Below, one piece after another: positions 56,434 to 64,000 of a stretch of 64,000 nucleotides of DNA. The position numbers were made by a program, and so were the translations under genes. The first letter of the stretch is position 1. Each line of letters begins with the position of its first letter. Source of the DNA: Alloascoidea africana (Eukaryota > Ascomycota > Alloascoideomycetes > Alloascoideales > Alloascoideaceae); assembly GCA_030581615.1 (NCBI GenBank), contig JAKTTT010000014.1, forward strand, positions 186,001-250,000, given 5' to 3'. Under the pieces are notes generated by a model, which saw only the letters and a list, made by a program, of their open reading frames with translations, had not been told where the DNA came from and searched no databases.

Positions 56434-56862
56434 CTAGCAATTTATGGGCTGGCAAGTCAGTACATTGTTTTTAATTGATTTGAAGTCTATGGTTTCGAGA
56501 CACATTAGGAGAGCATTCAGGTTTCCACTCGTACAGGGCTCAATTGAAAATTCCACTATATTTGCAAGTTTTGGTGTTGGTGATGGCCGCTTGAGTTTTG
56601 TGTCTACTATTTCACTTAATCTACCATTTTTTTGATTACCTTGAGTCCTCTCTAATGATTCTTTCCATAAAACTATGGGAATAAGAGGCGGTTTTATTGA
56701 ATTCATCTTTATTTCTGGACTTGAGCTGGAATTTCTTTTTCCGGTGATTTGCCGATCAGAGCTTAGTCTGTGGTAGTTCTTGCTCAACATGTAATCACAA
56801 ACACATTTGGAGTTTGCATGCTTAATTCCTGTTTTGGACGTCACGTGCACAACACGACGCAC
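56434..56862 (-). other. Protein-like open frame of unknown family
   Basis: About 142 codons with even composition: KNYHRLSSDRQITGKRN, KPPLIPIVLWKESLERTQ, then KRPSPTPKLANIVEF and CTSGNLNALLMCLETIDF. No ATG at its head; the first internal ATG lies near 56790. Coding feel continues past the stop in another frame (LLDEQNILAGQCANSFY). The paired cysteines recall twin-Cys mitochondrial ribosomal proteins such as Mrp10, but the spacing is wrong and I do not claim it. It may be an unmodelled spliced gene or a relic. Confidence 0.3.
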
Positions 56863-57659
56863 CTTTCTGCGCCAATAAAATCAACCATACGAAAAACAAC
56901 CATTAATCCTAATTGCAGATAAATAGTAAGAAGCGTCATATCCTATCTATTGTATAGTCTGCAATGACATCATGATGATCTCAAAATGCTGCTAAAACTT
57001 TGGCAGATAATGCAAACGCCTACGAAAGCTTTTGAGACTGGGCCTCTCCAAACTCTGACAGTAATCCTAGTGATCTTGACCTTGTTCAACAAGGCATACC
57101 AAGTCAACCGAAAATTCGTCTTATAAGGTCTGAGTATCCAGCGGTGATGTTAAATTCAGGGGCGGGCCATACTTCTAATAGTCAAATCCCCCTCCACCTT
57201 GTCACTGTCAGAATGGTTTGGATTTGATCAATGAACCGCTCTACTAATTTGAATGTACGCGTAGGAAAAAGTGTACGGGTGTTGGCGTGGTACAGCAAAA
57301 TCGGAAAAAAAATGGTTCCTTCGTTCCGAACTCATGATTACCTGCCTCCCATACCTCAAGGCCAATACAAACATCAGTATCGTAGACAGAATTTTTGGCT
57401 TAAAAACTTGTTATGACTTCCTGTCGCATGTAAAAGCTCATCCTTATCAGGTCCGACCTTTAAATATAGCGGTCTAGGACTATCAACATCCTTCTCCAAA
57501 GTCAATTAAAGTTGGCAAAACTTTGAAGTAGATAAACAACTATCACTTCCAACTTTTTGGGACTAAACATTGCTATAACAGTTAATCTAGCTGTTTTAAT
57601 TGTGAGACTTTTTGTTCACACATTGTGTTTCGCTAGAATCTCTTAAACCAGCCAGTTGC

Positions 57660-58024
57660 CAGTAGATAAAGACAGTACAAAGAAACGTACCTGGTTTTGT
57701 GATCTGTGGAAACAAACTAGAATGGTATCTACGTTTTCTATCAAATATCAAAACTAATAAAATTGAAAATACTACTAGCAGCATCAACCCGAAATTTTTC
57801 TCAAATTCGAAGGTTTCGAGAACTTTACCTTTCCTCAATGAATTTCAATCTATTGAAAAGGCCAATAGCGTTAAAAAGATGATGGCATGATGTTGAGAGA
57901 GAGCTAGAAAGTAATGATGTGAGTTCACGTTCACAACGGAGAGTTTTCAAGCATGAGTTCAAAAAGGTTTTATTGAGTGCTGCTGACAGTGGGGAAGTGT
58001 TGCAATACGAATATGAGGATTCCT
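57660..58024 (+). other. Protein-like relic upstream of the transposase-derived gene
   Basis: Two adjacent plus-strand frames read like one protein that is no longer continuous: GNKLEWYLRFLSNIKTN and VSRTLPFLNEFQSIEKAN in the first, QRRVFKHEFKKVLLSAADSG and VLQYEYEDS in the second. There is no start codon at the head. I do not recognise the family. It could be a decayed gene or exons joined by an intron I cannot place. Confidence 0.3.
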
Positions 58025-58494
58025 GAAGGCTCAAAACTCAAATAGAGTTGTGTATCTATAATGATCAAGCGCTTTTTAAATTGATCTATTCAATTAGCTC
58101 CTCATCTTCTTTCTCTGTATTTTTTTATCCCCATTCTACTTTCAACAAAATCAGAAAGCATTTATTGAGACTGGCAACAATAAGAGAGAAAAAGGGCAGT
58201 TCATTGAGTAACAGTTAGGTTTGGCCTGTTTCTGTTACTATTAGTGTCATCATTCTCATTTTTAACACATATATATTCATGCTGTTTTGTACATTACCAT
58301 ACTCTTTTCGTCTCTGACTCTTTTTGCCTGACGCCTATTCCAAGAGAGAAGGAGAAAACTATTGCTATATATTTCTCTTGTGTGTGCGAGTACCCGTTTT
58401 TACTGTAATTACTAAATCAAAACAGGTTCTAGTTGAAGCGAACAGCTATTTGATCTACCCTTGGCCTCTGTGCTCGTGTGTTTCCTTAATTTAG

Positions 58495-59856
58495 ATGTCC
58501 CGCAGACTATCAGACATCGAGCAGACTTCTCTTGCCAGAGTAGAAGCCGAAATCAAGGCCGGTAAATATAAATCAATAAAAGAAGCTGCTCGTAAGAACA
58601 ATGTTCCCTATAGTACGCTCTTTGGGAGAATCAGATATAACCATAAATCACACAGAAAGGCAACAGCTCATAGCCAACTACTATCAGAGTCAGAGGAGAT
58701 GTTACTGGTATCTGTAATCACGCAACTGGGGCTCACTGGGTACCAGGTTTCTTATGAGGAAGTCAAGCAATTTGCAATTGAAATCATAAAGAAAAAATCG
58801 GATGATACAAGTGAAGACGTCAGTACAACTAGGGCTCTTGGACATCATTGGATTAACCGATTTTTCACACGGCATCCGCAATTGAAGAACATTGTTGTTA
58901 CCTCTCTAGAGAAAAAGAAAAACAGATTAAACGATGCCGAGATTCTTCAACAATTCCTTCAAACCTACTCTGAAGTTGTTAAAAAGTTCAATATCAAAGA
59001 GGAGGATATCTACAGTCTTACCGACTCTGATTTCTCAATACGGGAAGAAAACGGAATTTGGAAGATTGTAGATTCAAAGGAGGTGAAAATTCCTAAGCAG
59101 GCGGTTAAGACAGAGATAGACCCAGAATTGTCACAGCAGCTGAAACGTACCAAAGATGAAAGCTTGACAATTGTAGAGTGCATTTCTGGAACTGGCAAGG
59201 CTCTTCCTCCATATATCATCTTCAATAATATAGCGGTTCTTCCCAATTGGTTGCCCAAAGATTCTGAGTCTGATTGGATGTATGTCGCAAGCGTGAAAGG
59301 ATGGGGAAGCTCTTCTGTTCCTTCTCATTGGCTAGATTTCGTCTTTAACGGGAATACAAATCTATCTCTTAACGAACCTGACACTTTCAGACTACTCATG
59401 TTTGACTGCAATGTGAAGCTCGAGTTTTTGGAATTATGTATGGAGAATAGGGTGTGCTTTTTAAGAGTGCCTTATGCAATTTCTAATCTAGTGCAGCCTC
59501 TTAAATTATCGGCTTTTCAATCTCTTGAGTCTTGTCTGGGAACAACTGTGGAGGAAGATGATGAAAATGTCTCCAAAGTAAATGATAAGCAAGAATGGAT
59601 AAGCGATTTGAAAAGTGCAAGGAAAATGGTTGTATCTCCGGACAATATAAAAACCAGATGGAAAACAACTGGCCTCATTCCGTTTGACACAGACCGAGAA
59701 TTCCACAAGGTGTTAGAGGAGCCTTTGGATATTCAAATAAATGAAGCTATAAGCAAATCGTTGGGGGGAGAGGATATTTTACCTCAGTCACCGGAGGATT
59801 TCGGTTTTTTCAACACAGAGGAAGGAAGCAGCTCTACAAACTATCAATATTATTGA
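58495..59856 (+). CDS. Domesticated pogo/Tigger-type (CENP-B-like) transposase
   Basis: A 453-residue intact single-exon gene. Residues 1-55 form a psq-type helix-turn-helix (IKEAARKNNVPYSTLFGRI). Residues 60-135 form the CENP-B-type DNA-binding domain (HWINRFFTRHPQLK), and about 160-400 a DDE-superfamily core, seen in ECISGTGKALPPYIIFNN and VCFLRVPYAISNLVQPL. The catalytic triad is eroded: the first motif is SLTDSDF where pogo elements have N-x-DETG, the second Asp (304) has lost its GHGSH neighbours, and the third position is PLK (Lys 337) in place of PLD. An intact frame with a dead active site indicates a host gene, as in CENP-B, fission yeast Abp1/Cbh proteins and other domesticated pogo genes. 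The C-terminus is acidic. No terminal inverted repeats were seen. Confidence 0.85.
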   Translation: MSRRLSDIEQTSLARVEAEIKAGKYKSIKEAARKNNVPYSTLFGRIRYNHKSHRKATAHSQLLSESEEMLLVSVITQLGLTGYQVSYEEVKQFAIEIIKKKSDDTSEDVSTTRALGHHWINRFFTRHPQLKNIVVTSLEKKKNRLNDAEILQQFLQTYSEVVKKFNIKEEDIYSLTDSDFSIREENGIWKIVDSKEVKIPKQAVKTEIDPELSQQLKRTKDESLTIVECISGTGKALPPYIIFNNIAVLPNWLPKDSESDWMYVASVKGWGSSSVPSHWLDFVFNGNTNLSLNEPDTFRLLMFDCNVKLEFLELCMENRVCFLRVPYAISNLVQPLKLSAFQSLESCLGTTVEEDDENVSKVNDKQEWISDLKSARKMVVSPDNIKTRWKTTGLIPFDTDREFHKVLEEPLDIQINEAISKSLGGEDILPQSPEDFGFFNTEEGSSSTNYQYY

Positions 59857-60539
59857 GTTTGTCCCAAATATCAAATTTTCTCTAGCATCGTTGTTAATTT
59901 TATTTGTTTCAGCTTTCCAATTTTAAGTGCGTAGGCTGCTTCATTCCAGCTACTGTATAAACGAAAGACGCCAAAGACTTAAACTCACCCACTACAGGTG
60001 TTTTTGATAAATTGAAACCTAATAATCTTTCATTCTATAAATTATTGGCTTTTGTTAGTAACTCCTGTTAAGGAAGTAATAGGATTGATTCGAAATGCGC
60101 GTAAAATTGGACCACAATCCCATTATTAAAAACCCCACAAGTTGAAAATTGATCGAACAGCCAAATTTCAGTACTCTTTGATCTATGATAATGAAATTCC
60201 AAATGCTGTAATGCTAACAATTCTATTACAAACAAAGTGTTTATCTCCTAAAACAACACTATAGAAATTAAAGACCATAACAAAAAAAATCAACTTTATA
60301 TGGCTACCAAAAGATTAGCAGAAAGAAGAACTTTCTCTAGTTTTCACGATTAGGTAGGTCAAACAAGTCGAGTTGTGCGTAAGTATCGTCATATTAGCGT
60401 ATATTAAGGCATGACGGGTTGGGACTGGTATTATACCGGCACATTGAGAACACACCAATATGACTGTGACCAGCTGAGGTGTTCAGTTCGGTCTATGCCA
60501 ATTCTCGCAAGGTGCTTCACCCCATTTGTACTTTGAACA
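59857..60539. other. Intergenic region upstream of APM1
   Basis: About 680 bases, AT-rich, between the transposase-derived gene and APM1, both on the plus strand. No open frame or RNA signature. Confidence 0.5.
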
Positions 60540-62024
60540 ATGGCATCAGCTCTATATTTCCTAAACCATAAAGGTACTCCTCTGTTATCTAGGAATTACA
60601 AAAATGACATTCTTCCATCAGCAGTCGAATTCTTTCCTACGCTACTTCTGAATAATGATACAGGGTCCCCTATAATTTATCACGATGGCGTTCACTATAT
60701 TTATATTACGCATAACGATATCTATATCCTGGTTTTGCTCAGTACCATCACAGAAGATGGAAGAGGGTGTTCGAGTGTCAAAGCGAATGTGATGCAGATT
60801 GTGGTTTTCCTACATCATCTCATTAAGGTTCTGACGGATTACTTCAACAACCTGGAGGAAGAATCTATTCGGGATAACTACGCGATTATATATGAGTTAC
60901 TTGACGAGATGATGGACTACGGACACCCCCAGATTTCCGACTCAAATATCATGAAAGAGTATATTACACAAGACTCGCACCAGCTTGATATCGAAGCTCG
61001 TGTAAGTAAGGCTACTACCAACGCTATAAGTTGGCGAACCAAGGGCATTTTTTATAAAAAGAATGAGTTTTTCTTGGATGTCGTGGAAAAAGTAAACATG
61101 TCGGTAAGCACTCAAGGAAATGTTCACACGCATGAAGTTTTCGGAGAAATTCTAGGAAGTTGTTATTTGAGCGGAATGCCTGAGCTAAGCTTAGGCTTGA
61201 ACGACGTGTTGAGGTTGGATTTCGAAGATAGAAAGAACAATAGATTAGACAGGGATGCTGGTTCATTGGATGTCAGAGGAATTAAAAAGAAAAGGATTCA
61301 GCTAGAAGACGTGAAATTTCACCAGTGTGTTCAGCTTTCAAACTTCACAACAAACCGATCAGTTCAGTTTATTCCGCCCGATGACAAGTTCACGCTCATG
61401 TCATATAGAGTAACGCCGAAAGTAAAGCCGCTACTCTGGCTTGATTTTACAATAAACCACAAAACGCCACACAGCGGTAAAAAGGATAATAGGTTATCTT
61501 TGCCCCATCTCTCCATGGCCCTTCGCCTAAAGTCTCAGTTCAAGAAAAAATCAATAGCAGAAAATGTAGAGGTGAAAATACCTGTTCCAGAGGATACGAC
61601 TGCTCCGAGGTTCAAAACCCGTAGTGGGAAAGTTGTTTATAGCCCTGAAGAATCCAGCATTATTTGGAAGATTCCACAGATGGGTGGAAATCGCGAGTTT
61701 GAGATGAAGGCCGAGATTTCTCTATCATCTGTAGCTTCTGATGAAAATGAGTATTATGAAATTGTGCCTGTTTCTCCTCCTAAATCATCAACAACCACTC
61801 ACATTCCTGCCCAAGATAGCCTCAACTCGAGTGGTGAGAAAGGAATACATGGGAATACGAGGTTTAAAAAGCCAATCTCAATAAATTTCAGCATTCCCTA
61901 TTTTGCAATCTCAGGTCTATCTGTTAGGTACTTGAAGGTTCACGAGCCGAATTTGCAATATCCCACTCTTCCTTGGGTAAGATATGTGACAAAGAATGGA
62001 GAAGAGTATTGTTTTCGGACATGA
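60540..62024 (+). CDS. APM1: AP-1 clathrin adaptor medium chain mu1
   Basis: Mu subunit of the trans-Golgi/endosomal AP-1 complex; binds YxxPhi sorting signals. The 494-residue single-exon protein has an N-terminal longin-type domain (MASALYFLNHKGTPLLSRNY at the start, then EEESIRDNYAIIYELLDEMMDYG) and a C-terminal mu-homology domain from about residue 165 (NAISWRTKGIFYKKNEFFLDV, LSGMPELSLGLND, PPDDKFTLMSYR). It ends VRYVTKNGEEYCFRT, close to the WVRYIT...Y..R ending of mu1 proteins. The variable loop inside the mu-homology domain is longer than in S. cerevisiae Apm1 (475 residues). CTG codons fall at conserved leucines here, arguing for the standard code. Confidence 0.95.
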   Translation: MASALYFLNHKGTPLLSRNYKNDILPSAVEFFPTLLLNNDTGSPIIYHDGVHYIYITHNDIYILVLLSTITEDGRGCSSVKANVMQIVVFLHHLIKVLTDYFNNLEEESIRDNYAIIYELLDEMMDYGHPQISDSNIMKEYITQDSHQLDIEARVSKATTNAISWRTKGIFYKKNEFFLDVVEKVNMSVSTQGNVHTHEVFGEILGSCYLSGMPELSLGLNDVLRLDFEDRKNNRLDRDAGSLDVRGIKKKRIQLEDVKFHQCVQLSNFTTNRSVQFIPPDDKFTLMSYRVTPKVKPLLWLDFTINHKTPHSGKKDNRLSLPHLSMALRLKSQFKKKSIAENVEVKIPVPEDTTAPRFKTRSGKVVYSPEESSIIWKIPQMGGNREFEMKAEISLSSVASDENEYYEIVPVSPPKSSTTTHIPAQDSLNSSGEKGIHGNTRFKKPISINFSIPYFAISGLSVRYLKVHEPNLQYPTLPWVRYVTKNGEEYCFRT

Positions 62025-63032
62025 AATTTGTATTGTATGTGTAACGAAAATATGATAGACATGATAATGCTAGAAACCCTAGGATGGAATAAAGTATCTG
62101 ACTTACTGAAGGTGCCTCCAAATGCCATTAATTGTTTGTCAAATTCTGAAAGCATTTTTAGCTCAGACCCATTAAAGAAATAAGTTCATAATCACAGCTC
62201 TCAGAAAATTGAGAGAGCCAACAATAGAGCAAGATGCTTCACTTTATGATACAACTGTATCGGTGAAACCAAAAGGATAAGGACATCCTACCATGTACAT
62301 TCAGATCATAACCTGGCAGAGATAAGCGTTTATTAAATGATTTTCTGCTCTAGTTTGAAGCGTGGGGCTTTTTGCTGAGGCATTTCATTATATGCATGCC
62401 AAACAGAAAGGATAACTAGTCGTGTTTTGCTAAGCGCTACACTCTTGTATCCAGATGATTATCTTCCATTCTTTTCCCAATTAGTTTTTAGGAGATTCAG
62501 TTCTCATTCTCCGATGGTTTTATTAACAGGCAAGGGATGCTTGTCAAAAGATGACCAATCGCCATATTTTCTTGTTCATTTGAGGTCTGATAAAAAGCCC
62601 CTATTTGGTTTATACTCAATTCCAATACTCAGTGTTTGGCATTAAACTGACATTAGTCTTTCATAGTAGTTTTTAAACAGTTTATAGGTATAATGCAGAG
62701 CAAGCAATAATTCATAAAACCAAATACAGAAGAAACATCGCAATACATAATCTTTCTTTCACAACTGTAGGAACTTGAAAAGTTAAAACCTTTGGTCAAG
62801 AAACCACTGAAAGTATAAAATCGGCCCTTGCTCGTTACTATAAATTCTCTAGAGTTTGCATTTTTCAAAAGAATTTTTCATCTCTAGTATATCCTCGTTT
62901 TGTGCTATTCCTTTCCAAACGCCGAAATCCTTTAGATACAAATTTACTCAGAAAAATTTGGTGTATTCGTATCACTTCTCTTATATTATAGTTCTACTAT
63001 CTAACGCCTTTGTTCTAAAAGGAAGCTTTGAA
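62025..63032. other. Upstream region of the ZIP transporter gene
   Basis: About 1 kb between APM1 and the ZIP gene. I looked for a canonical Zap1 zinc-responsive element (ACCTTNAAGGT) and did not see a perfect copy. No gene on either strand. Confidence 0.5.
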
Positions 63033-64000
63033 ATGTTTGATTACTTGAAAACCCAAATGCTTACAAAAAAGCTATGTTTTCTGGTCATCATTATAAGATG
63101 TGCCGTTTGTACTGTCAGCTTATCTACGCAAACAACAGCAATGACTAGTTGCCATTTTCATGGTTCCATTCAGCACTGTGTAAACGAGGAGGGAACAGAA
63201 GTCTACGTCTCTTCTTCTTCAACAGAGCATGCGCCAACCACTACTGGTTGCCACTCACATGGCAATACAGTCTTTTGTATTGACGGAACAAGTGAATTTC
63301 AAAAACATGAGCATCACCAAACCGCAACGCAGAAATCAGCAATCACAACTTCTGGAGAGTCGAGTGAAGTTACTAGTTGTCATTTCCACGGCTCAACACA
63401 ATTCTGTAAAAATGGTGAAGGAGAAGAAGGGTTCATTAGTCCTGCCCCGACAGAGGTGAACAACGCGCCTTCAGCGTACACAGGCTGCCACTCGCATGGT
63501 CCAGATACGTTTTGCCTGATTGGTGAAAACGAAGTCCAATTTATTACAGAGAAAAGCAAATCGAACAAAGATAACTCCAAGGACAGCAATCCCAAAAAAA
63601 ATTGCCATTTCCATGCTGGTGTTGAGCATTGTGTTGAAGATGAAGTGGACGGAAAAGCTTCAAGCTGCGAATTTGTGAAAAGAGATTACAACATCCGGCT
63701 CCGTATTGGTCTCTTGTTTGCAATTTTAGCGAGTAGTGGAGCTGCAGTATATTCTCCCATTGTTCTCAAGAGATTCACGAACCTAAATCTTGATGGTATT
63801 GTTTTTACTATTATTAAACAATTTGGAACTGGCGTTATCATCTCGACAGCTTTGATACATCTTTTAACTCATGCACAGCTCATGTTTAGCAACCCGTGCA
63901 TAGGGGAGCTAGGTTATGAGAGCGTGTGCACTTCTCTAGTCCTTGCCGGGCTTTTCATTGCTTTCTGTATTGACGCTATTTCAACAAGACTTGTGAACAA
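63033..64000 (+). CDS. ZIP-family zinc transporter with five Cys/His repeats, 5' part
   Basis: Plasma-membrane Zrt-type zinc importer; the frame is open from the ATG at 63033 to the window end (322 codons seen). An N-terminal signal or anchor segment (LCFLVIIIRCAVCTVSL) is followed by an ectodomain of about 160 residues with five motifs starting at Cys 40, 73, 116, 152 and 191: CHFHGSIQHC, CHSHGNTVFC, CHFHGSTQFC, CHSHGPDTFC and CHFHAGVEHC. ZIP membrane spans follow: YNIRLRIGLLFAILASSGAA, GIVFTIIKQFGTGVIISTAL with the conserved IHLLTHA metal-binding helix, and LAGLFIAFCIDAISTRLV. The last CHFHAGVEHC motif is a common feature of fungal ZIPs; the four preceding copies are an expansion. An ATG at 63057 is an alternative start. 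Confidence 0.93.
   Translation, partial: MFDYLKTQMLTKKLCFLVIIIRCAVCTVSLSTQTTAMTSCHFHGSIQHCVNEEGTEVYVSSSSTEHAPTTTGCHSHGNTVFCIDGTSEFQKHEHHQTATQKSAITTSGESSEVTSCHFHGSTQFCKNGEGEEGFISPAPTEVNNAPSAYTGCHSHGPDTFCLIGENEVQFITEKSKSNKDNSKDSNPKKNCHFHAGVEHCVEDEVDGKASSCEFVKRDYNIRLRIGLLFAILASSGAAVYSPIVLKRFTNLNLDGIVFTIIKQFGTGVIISTALIHLLTHAQLMFSNPCIGELGYESVCTSLVLAGLFIAFCIDAISTRLVN
63150..63632 (+). repeat. Five degenerate CH[F/S]HG...C protein repeats
   Basis: In-frame repeats in the ZIP ectodomain with starts 33, 43, 36 and 39 residues apart. The motif alternates CHFHG, CHSHG, CHFHG, CHSHG, CHFHA. The alternation indicates duplication of a two-motif block of about 76-79 residues. The spacers are Ser/Thr/Glu-rich and poorly conserved. 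Confidence 0.85.

Larger units (their letters stand above)
53855..58494. other. 4.6 kb gene-poor region with coding-like relics
   Basis: No gene I can name. Plus-strand 54074-54454, minus-strand 56058-55657 and 56862-56434, and plus-strand 57660-58024 contain protein-like stretches that are short, lack ATG starts, or are interrupted. The last two are listed separately. The remainder is AT-rich. Confidence 0.5.

Noticed and set aside
56434-56862. Mrp10-like twin-cysteine ribosomal protein
   Set aside because: The first cysteine pair is spaced CX10C rather than CX9C and the second pair is across a stop; similarity is too weak to name.
1-64000. tRNA, rRNA, snRNA genes and LTR elements
   Set aside because: I looked for B-box-like GGTTCGANNCC on both strands, for U6-like sequence and for paired terminal repeats with TG...CA ends, and saw none I could defend. 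A covariance-model search would be needed to be sure.

Overview
This window comes from the nuclear genome of an ascomycete yeast, most likely a member of Saccharomycotina. It carries Kar9, a SUN-family wall protein, Pos5, Pam18, Pfa3, Mdl1, Atp15 and Apm1 orthologues. Introns are frequent and mostly short (about 50-95 bases), with GTATGT/GTAAGT/GTGAGT donors and CTAAC-type branch points. CTG codons fall at leucine-conserved positions in ASF1 and APM1, so a CUG-Ser code is unlikely. The intron density and the presence of a velvet-family regulator point to an early-diverging, intron-retaining lineage rather than a Saccharomyces or Candida relative. I cannot name the species.

Layout. 0-5.5 kb: NPT1 (5' part only, minus strand), ASF1 (plus, four exons) and a SUN-family secreted wall glucanase (minus). 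8.8-11.3 kb: a six-exon velvet-domain regulator flanked by long intergenic regions. 12-16 kb: gene-poor, with coding-like scraps and one possible small spliced gene. 18-29 kb: a denser block with an NmrA-like oxidoreductase, SRP68, an unknown 166-residue protein, PAM18, PFA3, POS5 and an unknown polyglutamine protein; PFA3 and POS5 lie in a GC-rich island. 29.2-35.5 kb: a 6.3 kb stretch without a credible gene. 35.5-48.1 kb: a run of six minus-strand genes (an unknown single-membrane-span protein, KAR9, MDL1, ATP15, a three-KH RNA-binding protein and a GPI-type wall protein). 50.8-53.9 kb: a tail-to-tail pair of secreted endonuclease/exonuclease/phosphatase-fold paralogues. 54-58.4 kb: gene-poor with coding-like relics. 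58.5-64 kb: a domesticated pogo/CENP-B-type transposase gene, APM1, and the 5' part of a ZIP zinc transporter with an unusual repeated Cys/His ectodomain.

Most genes are ordinary housekeeping functions: NAD(P) metabolism (NPT1, POS5), histone chaperoning (ASF1), mitochondrial import, export and ATP synthesis (PAM18, MDL1, ATP15), protein targeting and trafficking (SRP68, PFA3, APM1), spindle positioning (KAR9), and wall or secreted proteins. The points worth a second look are the velvet protein, the transposase-derived protein with an eroded catalytic triad, the ZIP transporter's alternating CHFHG/CHSHG repeats, the paired secreted nucleases, and an ASF1 intron placed exactly between the histone-binding core and the acidic tail. 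All splice models below were built by eye from splice signals, reading phase and protein-family similarity; none is backed by transcripts.
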